NCBI RefSeq assembly: GCF_000213175.1
Contig: NW_009799179.1
Coordinates: 9,521,117 to 9,585,116 of the forward strand
Source: Neurospora tetrasperma FGSC 2508
Taxonomy: Eukaryota > Ascomycota > Sordariomycetes > Sordariales > Sordariaceae
Reading direction: 5' to 3'
Length of the DNA stretch: 64,000 nt
Part shown: piece after piece, positions 11,172-22,724 of the stretch
Layout: each line of letters begins with the position of its first letter
Position numbering within the stretch: the first letter of the stretch is position 1
Notes under the pieces: model-generated
The model's input: the letters and a program-made list of their open reading frames with translations, nothing else
Databases searched by the model: none
What the model was told of the DNA's origin: nothing
Program-made: the position numbers and the translations under genes

Positions 11172-13050
11172 TTACGACTGGTTGCGGGTGTTGCGCTTGG
11201 TAGCCTCCTTGGCCTTCTCAGTGCCAGTGGCAACAGCCTCGGCAGCCTTGTCCTTGACGTCCTTGGCCTTCTCCTTGACATCCTTAGCAGCCTTCTTGAC
11301 AGCAGGGGCAGGAGAGCTGCCGCCAGAGACAAGGGAAGCGAGGATGGCAATGAAGGTGACGAGGAGGGCGGCAGCGCCACCAGCAACCTCGGGGACAAAC
11401 TTGATAGCCTCGACGGGGTCCTTCTTGGCAATGGTCACAAAGAGGTCAACCTTCTCCTTGATGTAGGTAACGGGGTCCTCGGTGAACTTGAGGTCGCTGG
11501 GCGAAGAAGGCTTGTTCTCCTCGGGCTTGGGCTTCTCAGCCTCCTCGAGCTTCTCCTCGACGGGGTGCTTCTTGAAGAAGGTCTCGTCAGCGAGAGCCTT
11601 GGCATCCTCAACCGAGTGACCAATGTAGATGTTGTCAAAGAGAATGTTGTTCTGCATGGTCCAGATCTCGAAACCGATAGCGCCCATGGGCTCAAAGTTG
11701 GCGGGAGTCTTGTCCTCATAGTAGTCGGGGTTGGCGATCTTACGAGGAGCCCAGGGTCCCTTGTAGGCGGGGTTGTCAATGAGAGGAGCGCTCCAGATGC
11801 CCTTGTAGTCGGGGTTCTTCTTCATGGGCTTGGTCCAGGGGCCGCAACCAGAAACCTCGAAGCACTTGGGGTTGGGAACGGTAGGGGCGATCCAGTCACC
11901 ATCCTCCTCGTCATCCCAATCCTCAGGCTTCTGAGCCTCTGGGTCGGGGATGGTCTGGGGCTCATCAACGAGCCAGTCCTCGGGCATGGTAGCCTCCTCG
12001 TCGACAATCTCGTACGGGGCCTCCTCATCCCAGTCGTCGGGCTTCTTGGCATCGGGGTCGGGGATACGGGCCTGGTCAACCCAGTCCTCGGGCTTGGTGT
12101 CGTTGGGGTCGTCAATCTCCTTCTCGGGGTTGACCGAGGGAACAAAGTCCTCAAGGAGGCTACCCTCCTTGACGGTCTCGCCATCCTGCTGGATGAGGAA
12201 GGTGTTGTTGGGGTGGACAATGAGCGTGTAGAGCTCCGTGGTCTTGACGATCTTGGCCGTCGGGGGAGCGCTGAGGTGCTTCTCCTCATACTCGCCCGTC
12301 TTGGGGTTCTTGTGGTTGAAGATGAAGTGCACCTTGTTGGTGTGGCCGCACTTGTCGGGGCCGAACATGATGACGTAGGGAGTGGTGTTGGAGAACTCGT
12401 CCTGGTGGAGAGCCTTGTTCTCGCGGAGGAGCTTCAGGTAGGCGCCACCGCACTCGAGGCCGTCTGAACGGTGTCTGTTAGCAATTGCCTGTTATGAGAA
12501 ACGGGTAGCGGGCGATAGTGACTTACTCTGAAGCTTGACCTCATACTGGACAACGAGGTCCTTGCCCTTGGGGTCGATTTGCTTGGGGAACTTGGCCGAG
12601 ATGGCGTGGTGAGCAGCCGCGTTCTTGACAACGAGACCCTTGTCGCCCTCCATGCCCTTGAAGACGACGGGCTCCTCGACGGACCACTCGCCGACGTAAG
12701 CCCACTCCTCCTCGGTATCAGGGCCGGTCTCCTTCTTGGCGTGGGAAGGCTTCCAGCGCGCGTCCCAGCCATCGGTGAACTGCTCGAGGAAAGGAGCCTT
12801 GAGCTTGGTAGGCTGTGTGGGTGTGTAATTGGTCAGCTGCTGTCCGTGATGTCGATGTAACTGGAGTGCATTGACGACGACGACGACTTACAGTAAAGGT
12901 AGGGATCTCGGCGGGAGAAACCGAGGTGGCGGCCTCGGCGACAGTGCTGGAGGAGCTCTCGTCCTTGAGCACCTTTTGGGAGTCGTCGGCGCTGACACCT
13001 CCGGCAAGGAGGGCGGCGCTGGCGGCAGCGGCAGCTACGTTGAACCTCAT
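11172..13050 (-). CDS. Calnexin (ER lectin chaperone)
   Basis: Exons 13050-12892, 12812-12527 and 12463-11172 give 578 aa. Residues 1-21 are a signal peptide. The lumenal lectin domain contains Cys153 and Cys187 (in GPDKCG), the conserved disulfide pair. The P-domain at about 262-400 has motif-1 repeats (KPEDW, KPDDW, MPEDW) followed by motif-2 repeats ([23 protein letters not shown]). A transmembrane helix lies at about 509-529, followed by a Lys/Ala-rich cytosolic tail of about 50 residues without an obvious KKxx signal. Calnexin binds monoglucosylated N-glycoproteins in the endoplasmic reticulum and assists folding. Introns of 79 and 63 nt have GTAAGT donors, and a GCTAAC branch site is clear in the second. 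Structure and domains fit the family throughout. Confidence 0.96.
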
Positions 13051-14889
13051 GATGAAGGCGAAGTGGCTGTTATCTCAAGCTGGATTCGCAGTCGCGTTCG
13101 TATGTGTGTGTGGTTGAGAGAGGTGTTGGGGATGGAGAGAGGGGTTGTTGCTGAAAGAAAGACGTCAAAGTCGAAGTCGAGGTCGAGTTCGAGACAAACA
13201 GACAGACAGAGACAAGAACCTTGTTGGGCAATGGATATTCACTCCCACGGCACAAGGAAAGAAAAGAGGAAGAAGAATGCAGGCGGCGATGGGGGGAAAG
13301 GGTTTCGGTGGATGATGAATTAAAAGTTTCCAGGCGTGCCCGGTATTAACTGACCTCTTCACAAGTGACAACGTGTCTTTAATGGGCCGCCCTGCTTGAG
13401 ATGACAGCTGCTGCTGGGGGGGCTTGGGGGGAGGGGAGCTTTGGCGCGGCGGCAGCGGGCGGGATCCTGCGGAGACCAACATTAATTATTGCGGGGGCAG
13501 GTTTGAGGCACAGGCCTGTTGCTGGAGGCTCCATCATATGACAAAGTGGCCTCTCAGCGTCGTTTCGGAGTCCAGTCGGCTGGAACTTGTGGAAATGCTT
13601 CGAAACTTCCACGGACGGGATTGGACAGACGACAGGGGTCTCTCTTTTCATTGGCCAACCTTGGACTGTGTACTGTGTATCTTGATACCTAGTAATTGTT
13701 CTCTTAGTCTTAGAACCCATTGTCATCCCTCTTTGCCATGTACAAAAGAGCCAACGTGTATGTGGCACAAACGGTGGGTTTTCATCTCAGCTTCCTCAGC
13801 TTGAACCTGTTATTGTGGTTGTTGGTCTTCCGGTGTAAATGTGCCCATCTCCAACTCCAAATCGGAATGTCTTCACCGGCACCAAAACATGGGGCCATGG
13901 AAGCATCCTGTTGGTCAATTGTGTTGGAGTCGTTCATTTTAGCGCGTGTGGATTATGTGGGGCTTTCCGTTTCGACCACGAACATGGCCATGCAGCGAGG
14001 TGAACGCTTTCTCGCCAGTTGTTTGTCTCTGTTCGTCTGGTATGAACATGGTGATGTTTGTGCGGTGAAATATATGATACCTGTTTCGAGGTTTCCACCA
14101 CCGTGTCTTCCAGAAGGTAAAGTGTTATTGTTCCGAGATCTCGATCTTCGTCGGATGGATCCGCATCAAATAACCATTCTGGCAGCGGAGCTTTGCAGCT
14201 TCCGAGTATGGAAAGGCGAACACCTTCTGAAAAAGAAGTCTGGCTAACAGTTGAAGACATCTTAACCCGAGTTGGAGCCTTGATGGCCTCTTAGAGGTAA
14301 ATTGGCAGGTCAGTTCTCGAGAGCCACGAATGTAAGTTTGCAGATGGCGCCTCAAAGTGCAGCAAAGAGCCGGCTGAAACTTCGAACGAACTCTTCACAT
14401 TCATTCGAGTTCGCGGCTCAACCAACCCTTTGAATGAACTAATACTGTGGCTCCGTCCGTTTCAATATCCGTCCCATTTAGCCTCATCTCGCCAGTCTTA
14501 ATCTCGAAGAACTTCAACTGCAATACATATTTACACGGTGACAAGTAGGATCCGCACGGCAGAAGCTCCCGACACTACCTATCCATAGCGCCATTCTTCC
14601 CGCACCCCAGTCCTCTACCTAAACTGGGCGCGGGACCACAATTTTTTTATTTCTTGGCGCTAAACTTGGGTTGCTCCCGTCCGCGCACGTCAACGGCCGC
14701 TATCGAAATCAATCGCGAAATCGACCCCTCCGCTCCGTGCCTGAAGGGACCCGACCCAAAGCCCGCGCCGCGATTCCCAACTCCGCGACCCTTCCCCGTT
14801 CCCCGCCGTCCGTCTGGTAACACTTCACGACACATCCCCAGCCAGAGTTTCGCTTGGTGCCCTCGGTCGGCCCCAATCCCGTCGCCAAA
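13051..14889. promoter_or_regulatory. Divergent upstream region, calnexin / MTRu-1-P dehydratase
   Basis: The calnexin start (minus strand) and the dehydratase start (plus strand) point away from each other across 1.84 kb, so both promoters and leaders must lie here. A CTNNCT-type pyrimidine-rich leader precedes each ATG, as is common in filamentous fungi. I cannot identify a convincing unfolded-protein-response element. No gene is supported inside it. Confidence 0.5.
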
Positions 14890-15749
14890 ATGTGTTCTCC
14901 CACCACCACCACCGAAAACAACAACGACCACCTAGTCCAATCCTCCGACCCCAACCACCCCGCCAACCTCATCCCCGCCCTCTGCGCCAAGTTCTGGACT
15001 CTCGGCTGGGTGACCGGCACAGGCGGCGGCGCCTCCATCCGATCCGATGACCTCGTCTACCTCGCCCCCTCGGGCGTCCAAAAAGAGCTCATGAAGCCCG
15101 ACGACATCTACGTCCTGTCCTTAGCCGCCCAGACACAATCGCTCGACAAGCGCCAACGCGTCTACCTCCGCTCGCCAGCCAACTACAAGCCCTCGCAGTG
15201 CACGCCCTTGTTTCTGGCGGCGTTCACCAAGCGCAATGCGGGCTGTTGTATCCATACGCACTCGCATTGGGCGGTGCTGGTTACGTTGATTCTGGAGACG
15301 CAGGGCGCGGGCAAGGACAAGGAGTTTATGATCAACAATATCGAACAGATCAAGGGGTTTGGAAAGGGGTTTGGCAAGAGTGGGAATTTGGGATACCATG
15401 ATACGTTGAAGATCCCGGTGATTGAGAATACGGCGCATGAGGAGGACTTGACGGAGTTTTTGGAGGAGGCCATGGATAAGTATCCGGATACGTATGCGGT
15501 GTTGGTGAGGAGGCATGGTGTCTATGTGTGGGGGGAGAATGTGCACAAGGCCAAGACCATGTGCGAGAGGTATGTCTGTTCTTTTTCTCGTGTCTGTGTT
15601 TGCCTACTGTTGTTGTCTGGCCGTAAGCTAACCGTGGGATCTGTGTGACAAACAGCTTGGACTACCTCTTCCAACTGGCCGTCGAGATGAAGCAGCTCGG
15701 TCTTCCTTGGGTAACCGATATCGAGCCTACCGTTCCTACGAGGAAGTAA
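14890..15749 (+). CDS. Methylthioribulose-1-phosphate dehydratase
   Basis: Exons 14890-15569 and 15656-15749 give 257 aa, a class II aldolase/adducin-fold protein. Metal-binding histidines are visible in [11 protein letters not shown] and in the C-terminal RRHGVYVWG, with the likely catalytic Glu in NIEQIKGF between them. This arrangement and the N-terminal GWVTGTGGG loop identify the MtnB/Mde1 branch. The enzyme dehydrates 5-methylthioribulose-1-phosphate in the methionine salvage pathway, in the cytosol. The 86-nt intron has donor GTATGT and acceptor ACAG; removing it replaces a nonconserved end with [14 protein letters not shown] chose ATG 14890 over 14854 because its context is better (GCCAAAATG) and the protein then has family length. 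It ends convergent with the GPI-protein gene. Confidence 0.93.
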
Positions 15750-16206
15750 ACAACAACAATAACAACAACAATAGTGATACCACAAAAACAAAGAAACATT
15801 CGATCAAAATCATACACACAAGTTCAGCTCAGATGTGTATCTAATCCACAAAGTAATTCAAACCGCTGTGCTTTATATACTACAATACCGCTCGTCACCA
15901 TTCACTCCCTTTCAACTTTTATCCCAAGTTTCCAAGGAAGGTGATATCAAACACAGACAGACCCAAACCGCCGCCGCAGCTGCAGCAGCAGAAGAAACCC
16001 ATTAAGTCCATCAGTCATCCATCCCGAGCCATCATCATCATGCATCCCAACCATACATAACCATCAATCCATACCCATAACAATCCCATCCGCTCATTCC
16101 ATCGTGTCAGCCCATAGCCATAACCATCACATCAAATCATACATTCCATCCAAAGCCATCAATCATCCCACCCACCCCAACTCATGTTCTCATAATCTCA
16201 CATCCC
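15750..16206. other. Convergent 3' spacer
   Basis: 457 bp between the 3' ends of the dehydratase and GPI-protein genes. It contains AAC-triplet runs near 15750-15770, a CAG-rich patch near 15980 and many CATCA/CCAT words. No gene is supported. Confidence 0.6.
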
Positions 16207-16974
16207 TTAAAGCAAAGCCGCCACCGCCCAAAGGAACCCTCCCAACCCGCCCACAGCCCCAGCAGCCCGTCCAGCTGCACCACCCGCACTCCTCGTGCTC
16301 TCCACCAACGCCGTGCTAGTATCACCCTTGTTGTCATCATCACTTCCCGTCTCAGTAGGCTCAGCACCACTAGCCGCACTAGTGCTCGTAATCGTCGTGG
16401 TAAAAGATCCGCTCACCATGGTGCTGACCACCACGACGTTTGTGCGAGTGACACCAGTGGTACCAGAATCAGAAAGAGCGGTACCGGTGGGGTTGGCGAC
16501 GACAACGCCCGCGGCTCCAGTGGTGGCGGTGAAGTAGTGCTGGCTGATGCAACCTTCTACGCAGGATTGGTAGGCGGCGTTGTCGGCGTCGGTGCCGCTG
16601 CCTTTGGGGCAGGCGGTTACGCAGTCGTTGGTTGCGTTGACCTGGAGGAAACAAGAGTTAGTGTGTGTTGGGTGTGTGTGTGCTGGCAAAAGATTGGTGG
16701 AGCTGAGGGTTGTTGAAAGTGGTGAAAGAGAGTGACAGGTGAAGAGAGAGAGAGTGAGGAGGTAAGTAGGTTAGTAACGTACATCCGAATCAGAAGGGTT
16801 AGGAACAGCAATGCACTTGCTCGTGCAAGAAACGTCGCCGGCGTCGCACGCCTCTATGCACTTGGTGATGGCGGCCTGCTCCGAGTTCACAGGGTACGAA
16901 GCCGACGTGGTGGCGTTCTGGGCGCTGGCCGTGAGGGCAAAGAGGCCGGTGAGGATGAGAGGTGTGAAGCGCAT
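16207..16974 (-). CDS. Small cysteine-rich GPI-anchored surface protein
   Basis: Exons 16974-16783 and 16641-16207 give 208 aa. Residues 1-19 are a signal peptide ending in ALTASAQ. The mature part has two CX3C...CX3C modules: Cys39/43/50/54 and Cys71/75/91/95. A Ser/Thr-rich stalk of about 75 residues follows. The C-terminus (GGLGGFLWAVAALL) is a hydrophobic GPI-attachment signal. The protein should be at the plasma membrane or cell wall; no enzymatic function is suggested and the family is unknown to me. The 141-nt intron (donor GTACGT, acceptor CTCCAG, CTAAC branch) separates the two modules exactly, which suggests an internal duplication. Confidence 0.85.
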
Positions 16975-17343
16975 TTTTGTATGTTTTGTTTTGTTTCGGT
17001 TCGTATTAAATATTATATCAAGTGAAGGTATTCCGATATCTTATATCGTCGTCGTGTTATGCAAACAGCAAATCTCAACAAGCGAGTGTGAGAGCGAGTG
17101 TGTGTCGTCGGTTTTCAGTACGCGTATCTTACTTGGATGGAAACAAAACAACAAAAAGTTCTGAGGAGAGGAAGAGAGAGAAAAGGAAAAAGGGAAGGGG
17201 GGAGGAGGGAGGTGGAGGTTATATGTTATGTCATATAAAAAGCAGCAGCTGAGTCTTCTTCCACTGGGAAGGGAAGAAGGGAATGGACTCATACCATTCG
17301 ACATGACATGGCTGCGTGGACACGACTACCTAACCAACGGACA

Positions 17344-17390
<47 letters not shown>
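17344..17390. repeat. (CA)n dinucleotide repeat
   Basis: About 22 uninterrupted CA units. It produces artificial Thr-His and Cys-Val open frames on the two strands. Confidence 0.95.
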
Positions 17391-17391
<1 letters not shown>

Positions 17392-20040
17392 CAAAGCCAC
17401 CCACGGGCACCACTTCCCTAGCTAGCTCCAGTCCTCTAGTCTCCATTTTCCATGTTACGGACCTTCTTCTCCATTCACGCCGTAGCAACCAGAACCTACT
17501 ACCGTCAAGCACCACTTAGACAACCTCATCCATTTGATATCCCTGCCTGAGCACACTCGATTCGGTTATACCCTTTCGCAGCATAACAGCTACATACAGA
17601 TAGGGATACTGCCCGGGATAAGGTAATGAACAACAAAGGGATCATCGTGGGAACGGAAGGGATGACAACCAAAAACATCAGACAATCTCTTTTCGCCCGC
17701 TGTGTCTGTCTGTCTATATTTCGCGAGGTCACACAAACACACAACTAATGCTTGAACCGGGCTGTGTGTGAGGACTGACACGACATCCTGTCCAGCACAG
17801 CAGGAACGTCTTTAACACAACACAACATATCCACTTTCGAGGCGCATCGCTCTCGTGGAGATCAGTTGGTGGTGTTTGTCTCTCTCCCATCTGATGCCGT
17901 CCACCACTCAAAGGGCTCGCTGCCGCCGCTCAGACCAGGCCACTCCCCTGTCCCCTGTCCCCTGCCTTCGTGTCTGTGGACATTTGTGGGGGAAAGACTG
18001 GAGACACAGCGCCCATGTCCGTCCAAGACTAGCAAGTCCAAGACTGGAGAAGTCAGTGGAAATCACCGACACCAGCCAAACACTTTTTTTTTCCAACTTT
18101 TGCAACGACGACAAGTCAGGCAGGAGGCAGGCAGGTAGTACCTATCGTGACCTTGTTTCCCCTCCCCCGGCCACCTCATGTTCTATCTCCTACGGGCACA
18201 GACGTTTTTGTTTGCGTCTGCATATAGTTAAAAGCACTCAGTTATACCATCTCTAATTACCGGTCACAGGGATATATATGTACAATCTTGGTCAGAACTT
18301 TATGCACTTCCCGTTGATTTCCCTTGACTTGGCGGGTGTTGTAACCAAAATAAAATTACTTGCTTGCTGCCACCTACCACATCCAGCCATCGTTCCTTTG
18401 TCCAAAATATCTATCTGTCAGTGCGATGGTGGTGGTAGTGGTAGGTGGTATCCATCTGCCATCGAGCCATCCATCCTCTCGTCCCGTCGCAGGAGACGCC
18501 CGGGCCTGGGCATTGCCAGTGCCAGTGCCAGTGCCGAGACGAGGAGGAAAAGCTGAGGGAAGTGACGACTGACGAGAGGACAAAAAAAAGAGTGGGCGTG
18601 GTGCTCCTACTATTCTTCCCGATTCGGTAATCCCATTCAGGGCAGTGGCCAATCAAAACCGAGACAGAGTTTCGGAGTTTTCACACTAGTGTAGTTGCAA
18701 TTCGTGTCGGTTGTTGTTTGACGCTGGGCCACGCGCCGCTCTCTCTCTCTCTCTCTCTCAGCTTCCTTTCTTTTCCATTGTGTTCCTCTTTTTCTTTCTT
18801 TACAAAAGTTGGAAAATGACGGATTTCGGCACTCACGATATTGACCCGTTTTGGGGTTCAACAAACCAAGAGGAATGGAAACAATTGCGCACAAGCTTCA
18901 ATTTGATAAGACAAAATAAAAAAAACTTCAGTTGACAGGACAGACCGCGCGGGGCGGGCCGAGAAGTGTCCGTCCAAAGTGGAAGGGAACGGACGATGCA
19001 CTGCACTGCACTGCACTGCATTGCACAGCGAGCGTCCTGCACCACACACTGAAAAAGAAAAGAAAAGAAAAGAAAGGAAAAAGCGAACATCGATGCACGC
19101 CTCACTGTAAATCCAAATCCATCAAATCCGTCCCGTCCAAGCCAGCCACCACCCCCGGACCGCTCAGCGCAAGCCATGAGCCATGACCATGATCAATGTG
19201 ATTGACTGACTGACACAGATGGAAGGCTGGGACTGGGTGGGTGAGTGATCAGCATCGGCCTCGCTTGGCTTCGCTAGGTGGTAGGTTGTTTGTTGGTTAT
19301 TTGAATGTGAGGCGGTCGCCGGAGAGAGAACTGAAACACTCACTTCCTTACTACCAACCTCCAGCTTCTGTCAGCGGCCTCCAACATCAAATCTACCACA
19401 AACGAGAAGCCGAATAAAATCATCCATAGACGAAGACAGAAGAAATCAAGCAAGGTAAAATATCATGATTGGAGGTTACCTTGGTTGTTAGGTTCAGTTG
19501 ACCCAAAAACGCGGCACGCCTTGACCCTCGTTATGTAACGCTCACACACACACACAGAGAGAGAGATCAAATCGTGAATGCCTAACTAAGGTATCCAGGC
19601 CTTTTGCTCTTGTCCTATGTAGGTCTACCTACTTAGGCCCGGGTCTGTGGCTTGTGTGTGACCGTGATTGACTATGTATTGCGCTGCGTTACGCAAGGCA
19701 AAATCTTGGATGTTACCTTGTATGGTAAGTGTTGTGCTCAAACTTTGTTTACCTCTACTTATTCTCCGTGGTACACCTTTGTGCATACACCTTGTGATAT
19801 ACACCCAACGAAATTGACGTGAAACCATACTGTAGTCTAGAGGTAGGTAGTTTTAGCCGGCCTCGAGCGAGTTCACCATGTCCTCCCCGACCGAGCCCGA
19901 GCCCGAGCCTAACCTACCATAAGTCTTGCGCGGCTTCGTTGTGTCTTGTCGGTCGGTGCGTGGTCTGGTCTGTACTGTAGGTACGCACATGTATTGTTGT
20001 TTTTCGTAGTACCGGAAATAGTAACTTTACTTAAGCCGTT

Positions 20041-20042
<2 letters not shown>

Positions 20043-20077
<35 letters not shown>
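20043..20077. repeat. Poly-T run (35 nt)
   Basis: An uninterrupted T35 run in intergenic DNA. There is no SINE-like or LINE-like body next to it, and no target-site duplication that I can see, so I treat it as a plain homopolymer. Confidence 0.9.
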
Positions 20078-20081
<4 letters not shown>

Positions 20082-20244
20082 ACGAGGGACTTCCCAGCCA
20101 ACAACATGCAATAACCGTTCATGTGATATGTCCATCCAGCATCTGGGCCGTTTTTCTTTCTCCTCGAGATGCTTGAGGCTACATAGGCCAGAACGTTTGA
20201 GGCTTTGATCTTTCTTCAATGTACGAAGGGTCCTTTTTGCCTCA

Positions 20245-20267
20245 ATGCATGCATGCATGCATGCATG
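20245..20267. repeat. (GCAT)n palindromic tetranucleotide repeat
   Basis: Five tandem copies of the self-complementary GCAT word. It could form a short cruciform and is otherwise a microsatellite. Confidence 0.85.
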
Positions 20268-20645
20268 GAAGTGAATACGAGGTCATGGTCTGTACTAAGG
20301 TATGTACACTCTGTACAACTAGTCTGTCAGAGTCTGACAGTCTGGAGCTTTGGTGCAGGTCAGGTCAGGGAAGGGTCGTTACCAGATCAACGGAACAGTG
20401 ATCATCGATGTCCAGTTGCGTGATTTTTTTGGAATTATGGTTATTTTTAGAATTTACAAACGCCCAAGAAATGCCATCGATATGTACATTACGAGCAGGT
20501 CCATCGAGCGATGTGAGGAGTAGATGTGAATAGCCTCCTCAATTATGGTACCTCCACCCTGTATGAACCCTAACCCTCACTCACATCCGTATCGCAGTCC
20601 TCACCCACCACCACCATCACCACACTACTTACTGTGAGGTACCCA

Positions 20646-21533
20646 TCACCACGGCACCTCCCCCTCCTTATCCCTAAACGTCCCCGTCTTTTCTCCTTGC
20701 TCCTGCACAACCCTCACCACCGTCTTCGCCGCCTCCCAAGGCTCCTGCTTTCCCCTGAAACTATCCAACCCCCCCGCCGTCTTCGACGTATACCCCGGAC
20801 AAACCACATTGACTTTCCACTTTTTAGTCTCCTGCTCTCCCTTCGTGCCTCCTAGTATCTTCCCTTCCTTTGCATTCTCCAATCTCCACGCCAAGTGCTT
20901 AGCATACATATTCAACGCCGCCTTACTAGCGCTGAATTCCGTATATTTGCTCGTGACGTTATCCAAGTCGAGACTGCTGCGACTGTTGGCGGCCTCGTCA
21001 TTGTTGTTGTTGAAAGTGTAGGGTATGGATCCCAGCCCGGAGCTGACAAAGATGATTTTGCGTTCTGGTTTTTGGGACGCAGATAGTAAAGGGAGGAGTG
21101 CGTCGGTCAGGAGCGCGGGGCCGATGAGGTTCGTGTCGAGGATGGAATGCCAGTTCTCTCTTGCCCTCTCGGGCGCACGTGGGTCGGTGACGTTGGTGTG
21201 CAGAAAAGAAGAGGAGATGGCGGCGCTGTGGACGAGGGTGTCGAGGTGGCCATGTTTGGCGGCGATGTGGGCGGCGGCGGCGGCGGCGGAGATGGTGGTG
21301 TCGGAGGTTAAGTCGAGATTCAGAAATTCAAAGGTGGTGGAGGCGTGGAGGTTGGGCAGGGAACGCAGGATGGTGATGGCGGACTCGACCGAGGAGGGGC
21401 GGCGGCCGCAGAGAATGATGTGGTAATTTTGGTCGGGGGAGGTGCTGAGGTGTTTGGCGGTTTCGAAGCCGATGCCGCGCGTGGCGCCGGTGATGAGGAC
21501 AATGGTTTTGGAATCGGCGGCGACGGTGGTCAT
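20646..21533 (-). CDS. Short-chain dehydrogenase/reductase with Phe at the catalytic Tyr position
   Basis: A single exon encodes 295 aa from the first ATG (21533); the frame is open a little further upstream without an ATG. The Rossmann fold is clear: TGATRGIG at 15-22 binds the nucleotide, CGRRP at 42-46 suggests NADP preference, HSAA at 102-105 stands for the NNAG motif and Asn135 (DTNLIGP) is present. Ser164/165 (FVSSGLG) fit the catalytic Ser. The YxxxK motif reads F200-SAS-K204, so the general-acid Tyr is Phe (codon TTC at 20934-20936). Tyr197 is near but not in register. The family reduces or oxidises varied small molecules; the substrate is unknown. The protein may be catalytically altered or non-enzymatic. 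It is the last of three minus-strand genes. Confidence 0.85.
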   Translation of the reverse strand: MTTVAADSKTIVLITGATRGIGFETAKHLSTSPDQNYHIILCGRRPSSVESAITILRSLPNLHASTTFEFLNLDLTSDTTISAAAAAAHIAAKHGHLDTLVHSAAISSSFLHTNVTDPRAPERARENWHSILDTNLIGPALLTDALLPLLSASQKPERKIIFVSSGLGSIPYTFNNNNDEAANSRSSLDLDNVTSKYTEFSASKAALNMYAKHLAWRLENAKEGKILGGTKGEQETKKWKVNVVCPGYTSKTAGGLDSFRGKQEPWEAAKTVVRVVQEQGEKTGTFRDKEGEVPW

Positions 21534-21987
21534 GATGCGTGGTTTTGGGGGGTGTACCCGCTGCAAAATGTTCGGTTGTAGATGGGGAGGTGAGCAGGTC
21601 GTTGTTAGCGATGTGTCTTCGGGTGTGCTGTTTCGTCGTCGTCTTTGATGCTGTTCGTCTGATCATCGTGAGGTTTCATACCGCCCGCACGTCATTGCGA
21701 CGTAGCCGTGGGCGTGAACCTTTTCAAATCTGGCAAACCCGGTCCCAATATTCGTCCCGCAAACACCGACGAGATGGCTGTATAGCAATCGCCCGAGTTT
21801 AACGGGGTCGAGCACTGGAATTCCGCCATAACTCCCGTCGTCGATCGGTCGATTTGGTGGTGTTGAGTGACGTCCTGGAGATAAAGCTTCCGCCAACGCC
21901 CAAGTTCCGTGATCGTCCAATGTCGACAAGCGTAAGCCCATTACCCCTCATTGTTTGTAGACAGGTCATTCATCCATGGTGGCAGCC

Positions 21988-22724
21988 TCAAACCAATTCA
22001 GCATCCCCCTTTTCCACCAACCCGTTTGCATCTGACCACCTCAAAATGACAATATCCCCCTCTTTGCCCGTGAGCACACCATCGACGTCGACTCCGTGAC
22101 ACTCAATCTCCGCGTCCTTCAACAAGCGAATGAACACGGCCGAGTCGAGGTCAGGACTGTCAATCATGCTGATATTTCCCGCCGTGTCGTTCAAATTTTG
22201 CATTGCGGGCGGGAACGTCCCCAGGAAAGAGTTAAGGTAGTGGTTGTGCAACAAAAGCTGGTGTCTTCGCGCGTACGCCTCTTCGATTTGCGACATGCGT
22301 GTTCGGAGGTTATCGTTGGAGATGTAGTGGAGGAGGTGTTTGTCGATCTACCCAATTCTCAGGTGTCAGTATTCTCCTGAGTTACCTAGCAAGTAAAGAG
22401 CTTCGTGGGGGGGCATACCTTTGCAATCCTCGTCCTCAAAAACGACCTGACCAAGTACTTGAACCTTTCCAACTCGGTCTGGATGACAATCAGGGCGAAA
22501 TTGGTCTTGGGGTCCATGTCGCCCGTCATCTCCTCCACTTTTTCTATCTGCCGCTTGATCTTGTCGTTGATGCGCTCGAACAGCCCGTTGGAGGGCCAGG
22601 GAAGCAGTTCGGGTGTCGAGCGCTCGGCGACCCAGGCGCGCGTCAGGTCTTGCAGGTCGCGCGTTTCCTGCGGGATCTGGTGCAAGACGGGATCAACTTC
22701 GCGGAGGATGTCGTCAATGTCCAT
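21988..22724 (-). CDS. GINS complex subunit Sld5
   Basis: Exons 22724-22419 and 22347-21988 give 221 aa, the usual Sld5 length. The N-terminal helical A-domain contains the family signature [15 protein letters not shown] and the helix pair around [18 protein letters not shown]. The C-terminal part ([20 protein letters not shown]) is the small beta B-domain that contacts other GINS subunits. GINS joins Mcm2-7 and Cdc45 in the CMG replicative helicase in the nucleus. The 71-nt intron has donor GTATGC and acceptor GGGTAG; its removal joins RTRIAK to IDKHLLHYI. It lies upstream of, and on the same strand as, the SDR gene, but no functional link is implied. Confidence 0.9.

Larger units (their letters stand above)
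16975..20645. other. 3.7-kb gene-free region with many simple repeats
   Basis: This lies upstream of the GPI-protein gene and beyond the 3' end of the SDR gene. It holds a CA repeat, CT runs (18739-18760), TGCAC repeats (19003-19024), AAAAG repeats (19051-19075), a T35 run and a GCAT repeat. Open frames are short, low-complexity and duplicated on opposite strands. The length would accommodate a noncoding RNA, but nothing in the sequence proves one. Confidence 0.55.

Noticed and set aside
11565-12467. 300-codon plus-strand frame across calnexin
   Set aside because: Antisense shadow of calnexin; Val/Leu/Gly-rich with no signal.
17855-18256. 133-codon frame in the 17-20 kb region as a gene
   Set aside because: No domain, no codon bias, overlapped by frames in other phases and on the other strand.
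20043-20077. Poly-T as the tail of an inserted SINE or LINE
   Set aside because: No element body, target-site duplication or internal promoter next to the run.
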